64,000 nt of DNA, taken from Elgaria multicarinata webbii (taxonomy: Eukaryota; Chordata; Lepidosauria; Squamata; Anguidae). The stretch spans positions 97,064,001 through 97,128,000 of the forward strand of contig NC_086177.1 in NCBI RefSeq assembly GCF_023053635.1, read 5' to 3'. A model generated the notes under the pieces. It had not been told where the DNA came from and did no database searches. It worked only from the letters and a program-made list of their open reading frames with translations. Positions 22,382-33,135 of this stretch are shown in pieces (the first letter of the stretch is position 1; each line of letters opens with the position of its first letter). Both the position numbers and the translations under genes were made by a program.

Positions 22382-22627
22382 AGGGTAACTATATGGAAAG
22401 GAGGACAGGGCTCCTGCATCTTTAACAGTTGTATAGAAAAAGGAATTTCAGTAAAGCTAGAGTGAGCAGGTACAAAAGCGGGCAGGGTTCCTGCAGCTTT
22501 AACTGTTGTGATGAAGAGGGAATTTCACCAGGTGCTGCAGGCATACAAATGACACCTGCCGAAATTCCCTTTTCTGGACAACTGTTAAAGATACAGGAGC
22601 CCTGTCCTCCTTTCCATATGGTGACCC
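22382..22627. mobile_element. palindromic foldback element
   Basis: The left arm starts AGGGTAACTATATGGAAAGG and the right arm ends CTTTCCATATGGTGACCCT, with mirrored CTTTAAC modules. It lies about 260 bp upstream of the predicted promoter of gene A and has a paralogous copy at 34703-34932. Confidence 0.8.
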
Positions 22628-22840
22628 TGCTTTGGGGCAGTGGACACTTCCCCCTCTATCTCCCTATCCCATGCAACCCTCAAGTACATTGTTGGTGTTA
22701 TATAAATAAATAAATAAATAAATACTTTTTTTGCATCATGGCTAAAAGTGGTGCTCCCTCTGCCCAGACACCTGTCATCCCCTCCGGCTAATCGCAAGCT
22801 CCCTCCCCAGCTGGAGGAAACCCCCGTTGGGCAAGCCCAG

Positions 22841-22895
22841 CCAATCAGACAGGCACAAAGGGCAGGGCCGTGTCTGCCTGCTGGAGCGATAAAAG
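22841..22895 (+). promoter_or_regulatory. predicted core promoter of ligand gene A (CCAAT and TATA-like boxes)
   Basis: A CCAAT box (22841-22845, in AGCCAATCAG) precedes a TATA-like GATAAAAG (22888-22895). The spacing predicts a transcription start near 22918-22925, about 275 bp upstream of the start codon. The same arrangement is kept in copy B (CCAAT 35105, GATAAATA 35148). Confidence 0.5.
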
Positions 22896-23196
22896 CTGAG
22901 GAACCTGGATGGGCAACACTCAGGAAGAGCTGGTCCATGAGCAGAGATCTCTAGAAAGAGAAACACCTGACTCACCTCGTGGCACAAGCAGCTGGTCCTG
23001 GCACCAAGGAGCAGGGAGACCCACAGAAGGCAAGAAGAGGTCCTGGGCCCAAGGCAGATTGCTACCCTTAAAGCTAAGATACAAGTTCCCTGTGCACCAC
23101 AGAGGCACAGCTCGTGATATTCAGGGACTGTGACTGCACGACGTGGCAAGAAACCTTCCAGCCTGCCTGTTGCTGCCCACAGACCACAGCTCGTTC

Positions 23197-25848
23197 ATGG
23201 CTCCTGCTCCCTACAGCCTCCAGGGCAACTGGATTCCTCTGGCCATGCTGGCCTTGCTATGGGCCTCTTTGGTGTGGGCGGAGGAAACACCCACTCTATC
23301 TCCCGAAGACAGGAAAGCCTTGCTGTATGAAGCAATCAGGCAGGATATCCTGCAGAAACTCAACCTGAGGGAGCGCCCCAACATCACCCAGCCCTTCACA
23401 CATGTGGGCATGGCCAACGCCCTGCAGGTCTTGCAGGAATCCCAGATTAATTGGACGGGGAACTCCTCTCAACCTGATTGGAAACCCTACGAGATCATTA
23501 GTTTGGCAAGGACAGGCAAGTCCTCCCCATAGCTCTTCCAGGGGGTTGAGTGCTCTGGCACAAAAAGATTAAGGCCACAATCTTATACACCTTTAGACAG
23601 AAAAAAAACACCGTGCAGCTCACTGCATGGCATGCTGGGGTATGCCAGAAGTTCTAGGACTTTTTTCTGTCTAAACATAGATACATAGGATTGCGCCCTA
23701 AGTCATTTAAAGTGATCCATTTGCTCTTTGGCAATGTACAGCTGGCCACCTAATGTATGGATCAGTCCCACCAAAGATGGAAGGGTGGAGGAAATGGTTG
23801 TGTGAGGGAGCGAGATGAGAATGGCTTTTGATATAGAGGGGGCTGAGAGAAGGAGAGATGGTGTGAACTCTTGGAAAGATTTTAATTTCAATATTCTCCC
23901 TCACCTCTTAATTATTTTATACATCACTTGCGCAGAATTGTAAACCCCTTCTAGCAGAGCCTGCCTTCCCGCATATTCTGTACATGGTCCAGTTTTTTAG
24001 GCACCCCAAAAAATAACATTAACATATTATCATGATTGGTATTATTTGGGTTATACGTGAGAGCCAGGAGCTCAGGTAAGCTCATTGGGCACCATTGGAC
24101 AAATCATGCTCTCTCAGCATAACCAGCTTGACTAGGTTGTTCTGGGACATGATACAAACTGCTGGAGGAGGTGTAGCTCAGTGGTGAAGCGGCTGCTTTG
24201 CATGCAGAAGTTCCCAGGTTCAATCCTCGGCATCTCCAGGTAAGGCTGGGAGAAAACACCGCGGTATGCCTAAGTGTGGATGGTAAAAAGAGAGATCAAC
24301 TCTGGTGCTTGATAAATGTGTTTAAAACTATTTTTAAGTAGTCATTTTTAAGTATTTAAGTATTTTTAAGTATTTTTAAGCAGCAGTACAGCAGGTGAGA
24401 AAAGCAGTGAGACACAGTAGCTCCTGCTAGCACAGCAACTGTGTCCAGCTTCCGACGAAGGACGATACGTCCGAAACACTGAGCAGAGCATTTTTGGATT
24501 TAAAGAATAAAATAGTTTTTAACACGTTTATCAAGCACCAGAGTTGATCTCTCTTTTTAGCATCCATGGGGAAAAATGCTGCCTGAAACCCTGGTGAGCT
24601 ATTGGTAGGATGACCATATTTGAGAAACCAAAAAAGAAGACACTCAGTTTGGGCGGGGGGCAGGGAGCATGTTTTCCAGGGCATCCGGAAAGCATATCAT
24701 TTCCCTGTCATGTGAATTAGCAGGGTGGTGGTGGGGAGATGATGCCTTTTCAAGAAGCATGGGAAATCATACTTTCCCAATGCTCCCGCAGTACTCAGTT
24801 GAGGCCTTAAAGGACACGATTGGAGCAATGGGGGGTGGGCAGGAATGACATGCTCCAATCAGCATTCTTTCCAGGGCCTCCAAGAAGCATATATTTTCCC
24901 CATAACCCTAGACAATCCTGGCCTAGACAGACCAAGGATATGACTCAATATAAGGCAGCTTCCTATGTTCTAAATGTAGCAAATGAATATGGAGTAAGAG
25001 CAAGGCAAGGCATGGACGTCTTGCTGATGCTGGTGGAAGGACCCTGGCTCAGGTGAGTTCTGGAGCAGGTTGTAATGAGCACTGCAGTGATTGATTTTCA
25101 GCTTGACTGTTCTTCTCCTCCAACAGAGCCTTCCGGACTACTCCACTTCAAGTTCACCCCTACCAATGGCCAAGACATGCACATCCTCCAAGCCCAGCTG
25201 TGGCTGTACCTCAAAGCCCATGGAAGCATCACCTTTCAGATCTACCGGGCAGGGCATCGTCAGGCTGCACTGGCTGAGCAGCAGCTTGAGAGCAGGGGGA
25301 GCGGCTGGAACACCTTCTCCCTCATGCCAGCAATGCAGAACATCTTAAAGCAGGAGGAGAAGACCCTGACCCTGGAGCTGCAGTGTGTCGGTTGCCGTGC
25401 TGATGCCGCATCTTTGGTGAGGGCCGATGACAGCTCCCACCAGCCCTTTCTGGTGGTTAAGGGCAAGATCCGAGGGACTGGCCATCAGGTGGCCAAGCGC
25501 AGCCACAGCTGTGATGAGAACTCAGACATTTGCTGCCGGAAAGACTTTTATGTGAACTTCCAGGACCTTGGCTGGGACGACTGGGTCCTTCACCCACGAA
25601 CTTATCGTATGAACTATTGCATGGGGGGCTGCCCCTTTCATGTGAGTATCAAACATGAGTTAGCCAGCTCCATCCAATCCCTCATCTTCAACTTTTTAAA
25701 ATCCAAAGACCCATCGCTGAGGGGAGTTCACTCTTGCTGTATCCCCACAGAGCGAGGGGCCATTTCTATGCTCTACTACGACAATAGCTACAACCTCAAC
25801 AAGAGGAATATTCCTGACATGGTCGTTGATGCTTGTGGTTGCAGCTAA
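23197..25848 (+). CDS. INHBE/INHBC-like: activin/inhibin beta chain, INHBC/INHBE-like (copy A)
   Basis: This gene encodes a secreted TGF-beta-family ligand. Exon 1 is 23197-23515 and exon 2 is 25127-25848, joined in phase 1, for about 346 residues (human INHBC and INHBE are about 350). The ATG at 23197 starts a signal peptide with hydrophobic core IPLAMLALLWASLVWA. The prodomain has N-glycosylation sequons (NIT, NWT, NSS). Exon 2 completes the prodomain, then has a KR dibasic cleavage site before SHSC. The mature domain runs from CCRKDFYVNF through NYCMGGCP and SCCIPT to DACGCS. Nine mature cysteines fit the activin-beta pattern, including the CC pair whose first member forms the interchain bond. 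The donor is GC (ACAG then GCAAGT) and the acceptor is CCAACAG. No break is seen. Mammalian INHBC and INHBE are liver-expressed tandem genes. Orthology to one or the other cannot be decided here. Confidence 0.93.
24251..24571. mobile_element. inverted-repeat insertion with hammerhead-like motif, possibly Penelope-related
   Basis: About 320 bp is present in intron A but absent from intron B. The arms are TGGATGGTAAAAAGAGAGAT at 24278 onward and the mirrored ATCTCTCTTTTTAGCATCCA ending at 24566. They stay complementary for roughly 50-55 bp with few mismatches. Between them lies CGACGAAGGACGATACGTCC followed by GAAAC. Penelope-like elements are known to carry hammerhead motifs in terminal repeats that can be inverted, and a Penelope-like RT fragment exists at 11140. 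The class assignment is inference. Confidence 0.5.
24440..24478 (+). ncRNA. hammerhead-ribozyme-like motif (degenerate)
   Basis: GTGTC (24441-24445) is followed by CCGACGA (consensus CUGANGA with one change), a GGAC/GTCC hairpin with loop GATAC, then GAAACAC, which can pair with GTGTC. One unpaired A between core and stem II, and the very short stem I, depart from the canonical fold. Self-cleavage is therefore uncertain. It lies inside the insertion at 24251-24571. Confidence 0.3.
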
Positions 25849-25934
25849 GGACAGGATTGTCACTGCAGGGAACTTTGATAGAGACAGAGAGGGACATGGA
25901 ACAAATTCCTCTCCACCCCCATTTGCACTTCCGT

Positions 25935-26157
25935 GGGCTCATTTGCACCAAGCAGGATATTGCACTATGAAAGCGGTATATAAAAGGTAGGAGCCACACT
26001 ACTGCTTGATAGTGGTATTGATGTGCACTGACAATTGTTGGGGCCCACTGACACATACCATATACTGCTTTCATACCACTATATCCTGCCTGGTGTGGCT
26101 CCTGCCTTTTATATACCACTTTCATACTGCAATATCCTGCTTGGTGTAAATGAGCCC
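25935..26157. mobile_element. palindromic inverted-repeat element (CTACACCAAGC family)
   Basis: It begins GGGCTCATTTGCACCAAGC and ends GCTTGGTGTAAATGAGCCC, about 90 bp downstream of the gene A stop codon. It therefore likely lies in the 3' untranslated region. The paralogous copy is at 37874-38096. Confidence 0.8.
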
Positions 26158-26268
26158 TATGATGCTCCAGTCCAAGTTGGGAGGGGGGGGTGTTGGGAGG
26201 ATGGCATGGTCTCTTTTCAGAGAGCAACGGTGGTTCCTGCAGAGGAAAGCCAGTGGCAGTGAGACATC

Positions 26269-26574
26269 TGTTCATTGCCAGTTATATGATGTAGTTAGGA
26301 TTTGGGTCTTTATATGTAAGGGTTTAGTAAGAGAGAGTAGGAACAACATGTTTTGTTATTTTGGGGACAGGGTGAAGGGTGGAGATAGTGGGGGCTAGTG
26401 GGTAGCGTACGCAGGGTTACAGATGAAACAGTTTTGAAACAAACAAGTATTGAACCTGAGGAAACCATTAAGCTTTTGTAACTGCACAGCCTTACTCATT
26501 GTTAATAAAAGTTCTTTCTGTTTCACATTCTGGCGTGGAGTCTTTGGGTACCTGAGGTAGGGTACAGTGTTCTA
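26269..26574 (+). mobile_element. LTR of a Ty3/gypsy-type element (copy A)
   Basis: This stretch has a paralogue at 38317-38621 that is followed by a gag region, which identifies it as an LTR. It contains an AATAAA (26504-26509) in a position typical of an LTR R region. It is followed by TGGTGACAGTGGTG (26575 onward), resembling a primer-binding site for a leucine tRNA. In this copy only about 45 bp of internal sequence follows, up to the duplication edge. The left boundary is approximate. Confidence 0.7.
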
Positions 26575-26678
26575 TGGTGACAGTGGTGTAAGAAAAGAGC
26601 AAGTATAGAGTGCTGGGCTGATCAGACATCCATGAGTAGTCTAATGACAATAGCCAGATTCAAAAATGTGGCGACTCG

Positions 26679-27263
26679 GAGGAGATCTACACTAGTCAAG
26701 TTAGAACGTGTCTTACCATTTTTAAGTGTGCGTTTCATAGTATTACGCCACATGACATATAGTATGTGATGTTTTATTGTTTTCTGTTCTCTGGTTTTTA
26801 TTTTGAAATTCTCTGAAATAAGTCATTCTATTTGGTATGATGTGGCTGATTTCATCGTATTAAATTGGTTTCCTGTATTTCTTAATTAGCCCAATCGCAT
26901 TCCGGGGGGGGGGGGGCGTGTTTATGTAATTTCTGTGCCCAAAGTTGGAGCCGTTTTTGTTTTTTCTTTCAAACCTCTTTTTTGCAGCCACTTCCAGTTT
27001 CACTTTTGGGAGGCATCTTGGTGGATTGTTTGTAGGTTGAGGGGCAATTGAAGTGGAGAGAAGAGGAAGTGGGAGGGGAAATTGGCAGATGGGGAAATAG
27101 AACAAACGGATTTATTTTCTTAGTGTGGCCAAAAAGAATGCATTCCCATGGAAAGAGAAAACATAAGTAAACGTTTTAAAAACCACTACGTTTTAAATTG
27201 TTCAAAAACAAAATGTTCAATCACTGTAAAAACAATGTTTCATATACTAGTGTAGATCCCCTC
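26679..27263. mobile_element. inverted-repeat DNA element, 585 bp
   Basis: GAGGAGATCTACACTAGT on the left mirrors ACTAGTGTAGATCCCCTC on the right, with 17 of 18 bases paired. The interior is AT-rich with a G run and no transposase. The GATCTACACTA end resembles those of the 8911 and 2211 elements, suggesting related transposase recognition. Confidence 0.7.
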
Positions 27264-27289
27264 TTGCTCAGTAAAAGGCTTTTTGGTGC

Positions 27290-27670
27290 CCCAAAGTAAA
27301 TCATAAGAGACTCAGCAAAGCAACTGGGTAAACACTGTGTAATATGACATATTAGGTCTTTCCTGGCCTCTTGATAGTAACTGCAGTACATGCAAGATGG
27401 ATTCCACCACAGCATCATTACAGGGGTAGCATCTAACATTCTCTGGGATTTTCTTGAATCTGCCCTCTTTTAGCTTGGAGGGGAGAACATTGAACCTTGC
27501 TAAGGAGAATGCCTTCCTATATTTAGGGATAGTTAGCCATCCCAGGTATGGCATTCCATCTTTGCAGGAATGGCCTAGTAGTCCCAATGACTGAGGGGAA
27601 CTTGGTCCCCATGTAGCTCCCTGGAGCTCCTGGCAGTCTATGTCCAGTAATCTCTGTTTAACAGTCAATT
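27290..27670 (-). mobile_element. LINE reverse transcriptase C-terminal remnant
   Basis: On the minus strand the translation reads YRKAFSLARFNVLPSKLKEG, then CYPCND and ESILHVLQL. This pattern (YR.A...R.N.LP ... C.C....E...HVL..C) is common at the C-terminus of vertebrate non-LTR retrotransposon polyproteins. It is 5'-truncated and degraded. The LINE clade cannot be assigned by eye. Confidence 0.55.
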
Positions 27671-27883
27671 AGGCATTTTCTATGTCCGTAGATAGCAAGC
27701 AGGAGGGAGAAAGCCCTACTGTGGTGACTTTTTGCACCACTGCTTTTGTCCAAGGGGATTCAAAGGGATCTGGCTATTAGGGATGTGCATGGACCCCCCA
27801 CTCCGCTTCATAAAAATGTAGAAAAATATTTGTAGAAAAATCTTTGGGAATGTTAGGGCCATCTTCATTCTCTCCCTTCCATA

Positions 27884-28022
27884 GAATCATGGAATAGCAG
27901 AGTTGGAAGGGCCAACAAACCCAACCCCTGCTCAAGGCCATCAAACCCAACCCCCTGCTCAAGGAAGGAATCCACCTTAAAGTATACCTGGACAGATGGT
28001 TGTCCTGCTGCCTCTTGAATGT
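27884..28022 (-). mobile_element. CR1 LINE 3' end fragment
   Basis: CATAGAATCATGGAATAGCA and GGAATCCACCTTAAAGTATA correspond in reverse to a CR1 tail and the conserved segment preceding it (compare 54417-54499 and 56797 onward). A partial internal duplication of ACCCAACCCCTGCTCAAGG is visible. Confidence 0.75.
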
Positions 28023-30480
28023 AGGGGTGTGCATGGACCCCCCGCTCCGCTTCACTTGCAGATCCGTGATTTTTGGATGGGCCACTTCGCCCCGCCCCCG
28101 CTCCGCCCATTTCCACTCCGCTCCGCTCGGAGCTCCGGATCCGGATCGGAGCTCCGTTTTTCCCCCCCATAGGGTTGCATTGAAAGCTAAAAAAGTAAAC
28201 AACTTTTTTTCTGTGAAAGTTAGAAACCTCACGTTTGGCACCATGACACCTCATGGGGGTATACACACGCACGCCAAGTTTCAAGGCAATCCCATCATCC
28301 CCTGATTTTTGGGGAATTTATGAAAATCGGGCACCCCATTCAGACCCCTTGGGATAGCTCCGTCAATTTGCACGTTAGAAACCTCAAACTCACCACCATG
28401 ACGGCTTATCCATGTGTCCACATGGACGCCCAGACTCAAGGCAATCCCATCATCCCCTGATTTTTGGCGTGGCTTAACTCACCCCAAATTGTCCCATTCT
28501 ACAACTACATCAATTTGCACGTTAGAAACCTCAAACTCGGCACCATGATAGCTTATCCATGTGTCCACATGGACGCCAAGTTTCAAGGCAATCCCATCAT
28601 ACCCTGATTTTTGGGGAATTTTTGAAAATCGGGCACCCCATTCACACCCCTTTCCATAGCTCCGTCAATTTGCATGTTAGAAACCTCAAACTCGCCACCA
28701 TGAAAGCTTATCCAGGGATACATATGCACACCGAGACTCAAGGCAGTCCCATCATCCCCTGATTTTTGGGGAATTTATGAAAATCCAACACCCATTCATA
28801 CCCATTTCCAATAGCTCTGTCAATTTGCACGTTAAAAAAAACCCTCAAACTCACCACCATGACAGCTTATCCAGGGATACATACGCCGCACGCCAAGACT
28901 CAAGGCAGTCCCATCATCCCCTGTTTTTTGGCGGGGCTTAAACCTGCAGACCTCTCAATGGGGCCATTTCAAAGGAAATCCCAACATGCCATGAATTGGG
29001 GAGTAGAGATCAACCTATATGAATCTTCTTCCACACTTGAAAAATGGATTTGGAACTTCCAAAACTCCAAGTGAGCGCAGGAAGGACTTCTCCCCTGAGT
29101 CAAAGCCAGACACACACAACATCCCTGCAAGGCGGGCAGTGGAGGAGAGAGGGAAGGCAGGCAGGCAGGCAGGCAGCAGACATTTCTGGGGGCATAAGGA
29201 AGTGAGCCAAGGATAAGCCAGTAATGAATATAAAATGGAATAAATAAATAAATAAACGAAGGAGGGGTGGAATTAAAAGCAGCAGTGTTGCTGAATAAAC
29301 AACAAGAAGAACTTTTTTAAAAAAGGTTATATCTGTCTTTTACCAGTAATAGGGGGACGTGCCCGGGGGAGGGGGAAGCAGCTGCCAATTTGACTGGTCC
29401 TAGTAGTGACCAGTCTTTTAAGAAGCAAGGCTGTCCGTTCAACTCATGAAAGCCATTGCTCCACCGCTAAGAAGTGGAACTGTCACTTCAACTCATGATA
29501 GGCATCGCTCCACCACTAAGAGAAGTCGACCGCTCACTTCAACTCATGATAGGCATTGCTCCACCGGGTTACTCTCTTTGGAAGGCTCTGATGGCCTTCC
29601 AAGTACAGGAGAGAGTGGGGGCACGTCCACAATGAGATGCCCTAGGGGAGCTCATCCCCTTGCACCACATCTTTTCAGTTGTTCCCCTAAGTTAGGGTGG
29701 GTAGCAGTGCTGTGTTTCTATCTCTTATTATTGGCTTAGTATATGATTTCACAGGTTGTGTTTGTGCATTTGGTGGGGCTACTGTTTTAAAAAACACTGG
29801 GAAAAGTCCGTTCAGACTAAGAAAGAGAAGTTTCCCAGAATCCCAAGTTACCTGTTTTGCCTATCCCCTCCTCCAACTTTGGGATCATGTGATCATGACC
29901 GGGAGTTGACTCTGCCCCTCAGCAATCGAAAAGGTAATCTTTTTCCCGCCTTTACCCTACTTTTTAAAAAATTCTAGCGCACGACCCACATCACGCAGAG
30001 AGGTGAGAGTAGTCTCAAAATGACCCCCATCCACGACTGTCTAAGCACAAGAATTTTCAGAACGATAGCTTAAAAATCAACCCAGTTATCCCTGATTCTT
30101 TTCCGCAATGCAATCCTATGGGCGAAAACCGCCGTTTGACCGACGCTGTCCCTGTTTGTTGACCCGATTTTTAAAAAATTCTAGTGCGCGACCCGCACGA
30201 CGCAGAGAGGTGAGAGTAGTCTCAAAATGACCCCCATCCACGACTGTCTAAGCACAAGAATGATAGCTTCAAAAACAACCCAGTTATCTATGGGCGAAAT
30301 GTTTCAAGATGGCGATCGGAGCGGTCCGCCTGAAAGAGGAGCTCCGAAAAATGGTCGCTTCTCTTTGCCTTGCTTCTAGGGGTCCGCGGTCCGCTTCTAC
30401 TCCGCCTCTGGGCAAGGCGGAGCAGGCCAATTTGCTCCTGCTTCTGCGCTTCTAATAGGAGCGGAGCACATGCCTAGTCT
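28023..30480. repeat. complex repeat unit with a five-copy ~155-bp tandem array
   Basis: It starts GGGGTGTGCATGGACCCCCC and ends near GAGCGGAGCACATGCCTAG, imperfectly inverted ends that resemble those of the hAT-like 18453 element. Inside, TAGAAACCTCA-led units recur at 28221, 28376, 28523, 28678 and about 28832. At 29425-29575 there are three CACTTCAACTCATGA-led ~50-bp repeats. At 29970-30290 a ~200-bp segment with CGCAGAGAGGTGAGAGTAGT occurs twice. Coding potential is negligible. The unit as a whole may be a large non-autonomous element. Confidence 0.55.
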
Positions 30481-30489
30481 TTAGAGCTT

Positions 30490-31190
30490 TGCATTTAGCC
30501 GCAAGCAGTACTGTTGCGGTAGGAAGTTGACTTGGTTCAGGGTCGCCAAATGACATTAGGACATCTGCTTCAAGGCATCATACAGCACTTGCTGACATGA
30601 TCATTTGTCATTTTTGGATAGCTTGTTCCTGTGCAGCTCCAGACAATTTCCTCTTCAAGTTTGGTGGATGGTTTACATTGAATCTCCCTATATAAGTGCA
30701 CTTCGTTACTGCTGGTCCTTCTGACAGAGGGGCATCTTTCATGCATGCAGTTAGTTTTGCATTACAAAACGTGCAGTCTCCTTTCACTTTCAAATATTGT
30801 TCTGCTTGGTCAGAGGTAGCAACTTTCCCTCCAGTATTTTACATGGCACTTTTAAATGCAACCATACGTGATTGTGTATATGATGAGTCCACATGTTACG
30901 TTTCAGAATAGTGTAGGTGTGAAGATGCTTTCTTTTCCTGTACTTGTATGTCACCAGTTCTGGTGAAATCATAGTCCATTCCTCTTTAGAAAAAGAAATT
31001 GTGAAATCTTTACGCTGTGTAGTATCATCAACATTGCGCTCTTCACTGCAGCTGTACTCTTGATCATTACTTCCTTCATTACAGCTGCCAACAGAGTTTT
31101 GTTCTGTCTGATCTGTGGACACTGTCAATGAGCTCTCTTGTGTTTCCACATTAGAATCATCTGGGGTTACATGGAATCATAAGGGTATGT
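30490..31190 (-). other. possible decayed coding remnant, unidentified
   Basis: Two open stretches on the minus strand (61 and 119 codons) lie close together. One includes a CTFCNAKLTAC ... H motif loosely reminiscent of a BED-type zinc finger, as in hAT transposases. The evidence is too weak to name a family. Confidence 0.25.
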
Positions 31191-31212
31191 CGTTCCCAGG
31201 CTTCCTGGGGCG

Positions 31213-31565
31213 GCACAAAACTCGGGGTTTGTGGCACAAAACAGCACCAAACTAGCACAAAACTTTGGCATTGGTTTGGAGTGGATCGGAGAACATGAAA
31301 TTTTTCTCATTCACCAGACCACACCTAAGGGTATGTCATTTTTACATTTCAGGATGAGGCACAAAACGGGGTTTATGGCACAAAACGGCACAAAACTAAC
31401 ACTAATTTTTGGCACCAGTTTGGAGAAGATCTGTGAATATGAAATTTTTCTCATCCACCAGACCCCCCTACTTGAAGTATCAATACACAGCTGTTGGTGG
31501 CAGCACAAAACTCAGAGTTCATGGCACAAAACAGCACAAAATTAGCACAAAACTTTGGGATATCT
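31213..31565 (+). repeat. tandem repeat, three ~145-bp units
   Basis: Units begin with GCACAAAAC at 31213, 31359 and 31503. Each contains GGCACAAAAC..CACAAAACT, and the first two also contain GAAATTTTTCTCAT. It abuts the myosin-like composite copy starting at about 31600. Confidence 0.7.
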
Positions 31566-31599
31566 TTGGAAAAGATTCTAGATTAGGACGTTACAAGTT

Positions 31600-32640
31600 A
31601 ACAGAGCCGAAAGATTACATGAGAGAGCTGGATGATGCACGTGACTTCAGAGTAGACATATTGGTACAAGCCAAAGAGAATGAAGAGAAGTTCAAGAATA
31701 TGGAGGCAAAGATGGTTCAAATGCAAGAGGAACTGGCAACTGCTGAACATGCCAAGTTGTAGACTCAGCAAAGAGGGAAGAACTGGCTGATGAAATTGCC
31801 AACCGCAGTGGCATAGAAGTTCTGGCTTTAGAGGAAACACTTTGCTTGGAAGCTCAGATAGCTCTGCTTGAAGAACAATTGGATGACAAATAGTTCAGTA
31901 CAGAGTTGGTAAATGACTGCCTCAAGGAAGCAAATTTTCAGATTGACCAGATAAACACGGACCTGAATATGGAGTGTAACAGTGCACAGAAGACTGAACA
32001 TGAGTGGCAGCAACTTGAGTATCAGTACAATGACAGGAAATGGAGAGTACCGTGAAGTCTGAATACAAATCTTGTGACACACCTTTGGAGGCAAAGATGT
32101 AGAGACAAAAGAGTGCCAGAGTGCCAGCAAGCCTGGGCAATATCTGGGGAAGGAACTGAAGGATATTGTCCTGGAATAGAGGAAGGCAATTGTAAAGTTA
32201 ACAAGGGGATCCCAGTTGGAAATCGTGTGGTCCAGTGTTTGGGATACCTATGAAAGCAAGGGGACACTTGGTTGACTTTGAGTTGGAGGCACTCCAAGAG
32301 GTCCAACAAAGGTGTTCCTCCAACAGGTTGATCCAATAATGTAGTGGGTGTGGGTCAGAGAGCTGATGAAAGTAATGGGATCATTAGTATACATGAGGAC
32401 ATGTTATCACTAGAGGGGGGAGAAGTACGTAAAGATTGTCTTAGAGGAGAGTTTAAGGGGCATGGAATGGAAGGAGGAGAGAGCAAAATGTGGGTTGAAA
32501 AGAGGAGTTGAGCGGAAAGAGGGAGCTGGAAGGAGAGGAGGCAGAAGGAGTGAATTGAAGGAGGAAAAGGGAAGGAAGGGAGAGAAATCAGCAGCATTAT
32601 GAGGAGAAGGAGATAGGAACTGAAGGATATTGTCCTGAAC
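31600..32640 (+). pseudogene. myosin-tail-like composite fossil (copy 7) with purine-rich tail
   Basis: Text includes [40 protein letters not shown] and [15 protein letters not shown], followed by the tail module to 32640. No capsid-like part precedes it; instead it abuts the 31213 tandem repeat. It also preserves the empty site (32614-32621) of the 18453 element. It is broken in several places. Confidence 0.6.
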
Positions 32641-33135
32641 CACAGTGTTGACAATGGTGGGCACAGATTCAGTCATTTGGGTGCAAACACCATTGACCTT
32701 ACCCTATTTCATGGAGCGCCCTCTTTACCGAAGTTTTCAGGGGGAAATATGTAGAGAAATGGTATAATCTTGGGGGAATTTAAAACTACCCTACAGTCCT
32801 TGTTTCGACTGCATGAGTTGCCATAAAATCAGAAAGTGGGAAAACTGATTGGCCAACTGGAGGGAGTGGCAAAAAGAGAAGTGTTGACATGGCCACAAAA
32901 TAAAAGAGAGACAGGAGAGGAGGGAGAAGTATATAAAGACTGTCTTAGAGGAGAGTGGAAGGGACATGGAAGCTCAGATAACTCTGCTTGAAGAATTGGA
33001 GGACAAATAGTTCAGTACAGAGTTGGTGAATGGCTGCCTCAAGGAAGCAAATCTTCAGATTGACCAGATAAACACGGACCTGAATATGAAGTGTAACAGT
33101 GCACAGAAGACTGAACATGATTGCCAGTTCTTGGC
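32641..33135 (+). pseudogene. shortened gag-like and myosin-like composite fossil (copy 8)
   Basis: A gag-like lead (about 32655-32915) is followed by a piece of the purine-rich tail, then a short myosin-like segment ([14 protein letters not shown] at 33044 onward). The order is scrambled compared with other copies, suggesting deletion or recombination. The duplication with block A begins inside it at about 32969. Confidence 0.5.

Larger units (their letters stand above)
24161..24600 (+). repeat. tRNA-derived SINE in intron of gene A, split by an insertion
   Basis: The SINE head has an A box (TAGCTCAGTGG) and a B box (GGTTCAATCC). Its body resumes after the insertion with ATGCTGCCTGAAACCCTGG. 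The undisturbed paralogue is in the intron of gene B at 36421-36540, which shows the pre-insertion text. Confidence 0.85.
20628..26623 (+). repeat. segmental duplication block A (carries ligand gene A)
   Basis: From about 20628 to 26623 the sequence pairs base-for-base, apart from insertions, with 32969-38666 in direct orientation. Non-coding stretches compared by eye differ at roughly 2-6% of positions. The left edge falls inside a myosin-like composite copy and the right edge inside the leader of an LTR element. Both edges therefore lie in repeated DNA. The block contains the complete ligand gene, its promoter and an LTR. Confidence 0.85.

Noticed and set aside
23143-23196. Upstream in-frame extension of the gene A first exon (and 35388-35441 for gene B)
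   Set aside because: It opens with GTG, not ATG, and would put residues before a good signal peptide. The ATG at 23197 (35442 in B) places the hydrophobic core correctly.
24171-24240. tRNA gene (A and B boxes present)
   Set aside because: It is the head of a tRNA-derived SINE: no cloverleaf continuation or CCA end context, and repeated elsewhere (36421, 7147 in reverse).
24604-24640. Arm of the palindromic GGGTGACCATATGG element
   Set aside because: Only GATGACCATAT matches and the text then differs (TTGAGAAACC). It is likely a different short repeat, also at 36548.
28023-30480. CRISPR-like array of repeats
   Set aside because: Units are ~155 bp, similar over their whole length and without short unique spacers. 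The context is vertebrate repeat DNA.
31213-31565. Coding repeats (104-codon frame)
   Set aside because: The frame arises from the tandem units and shows no protein signature.
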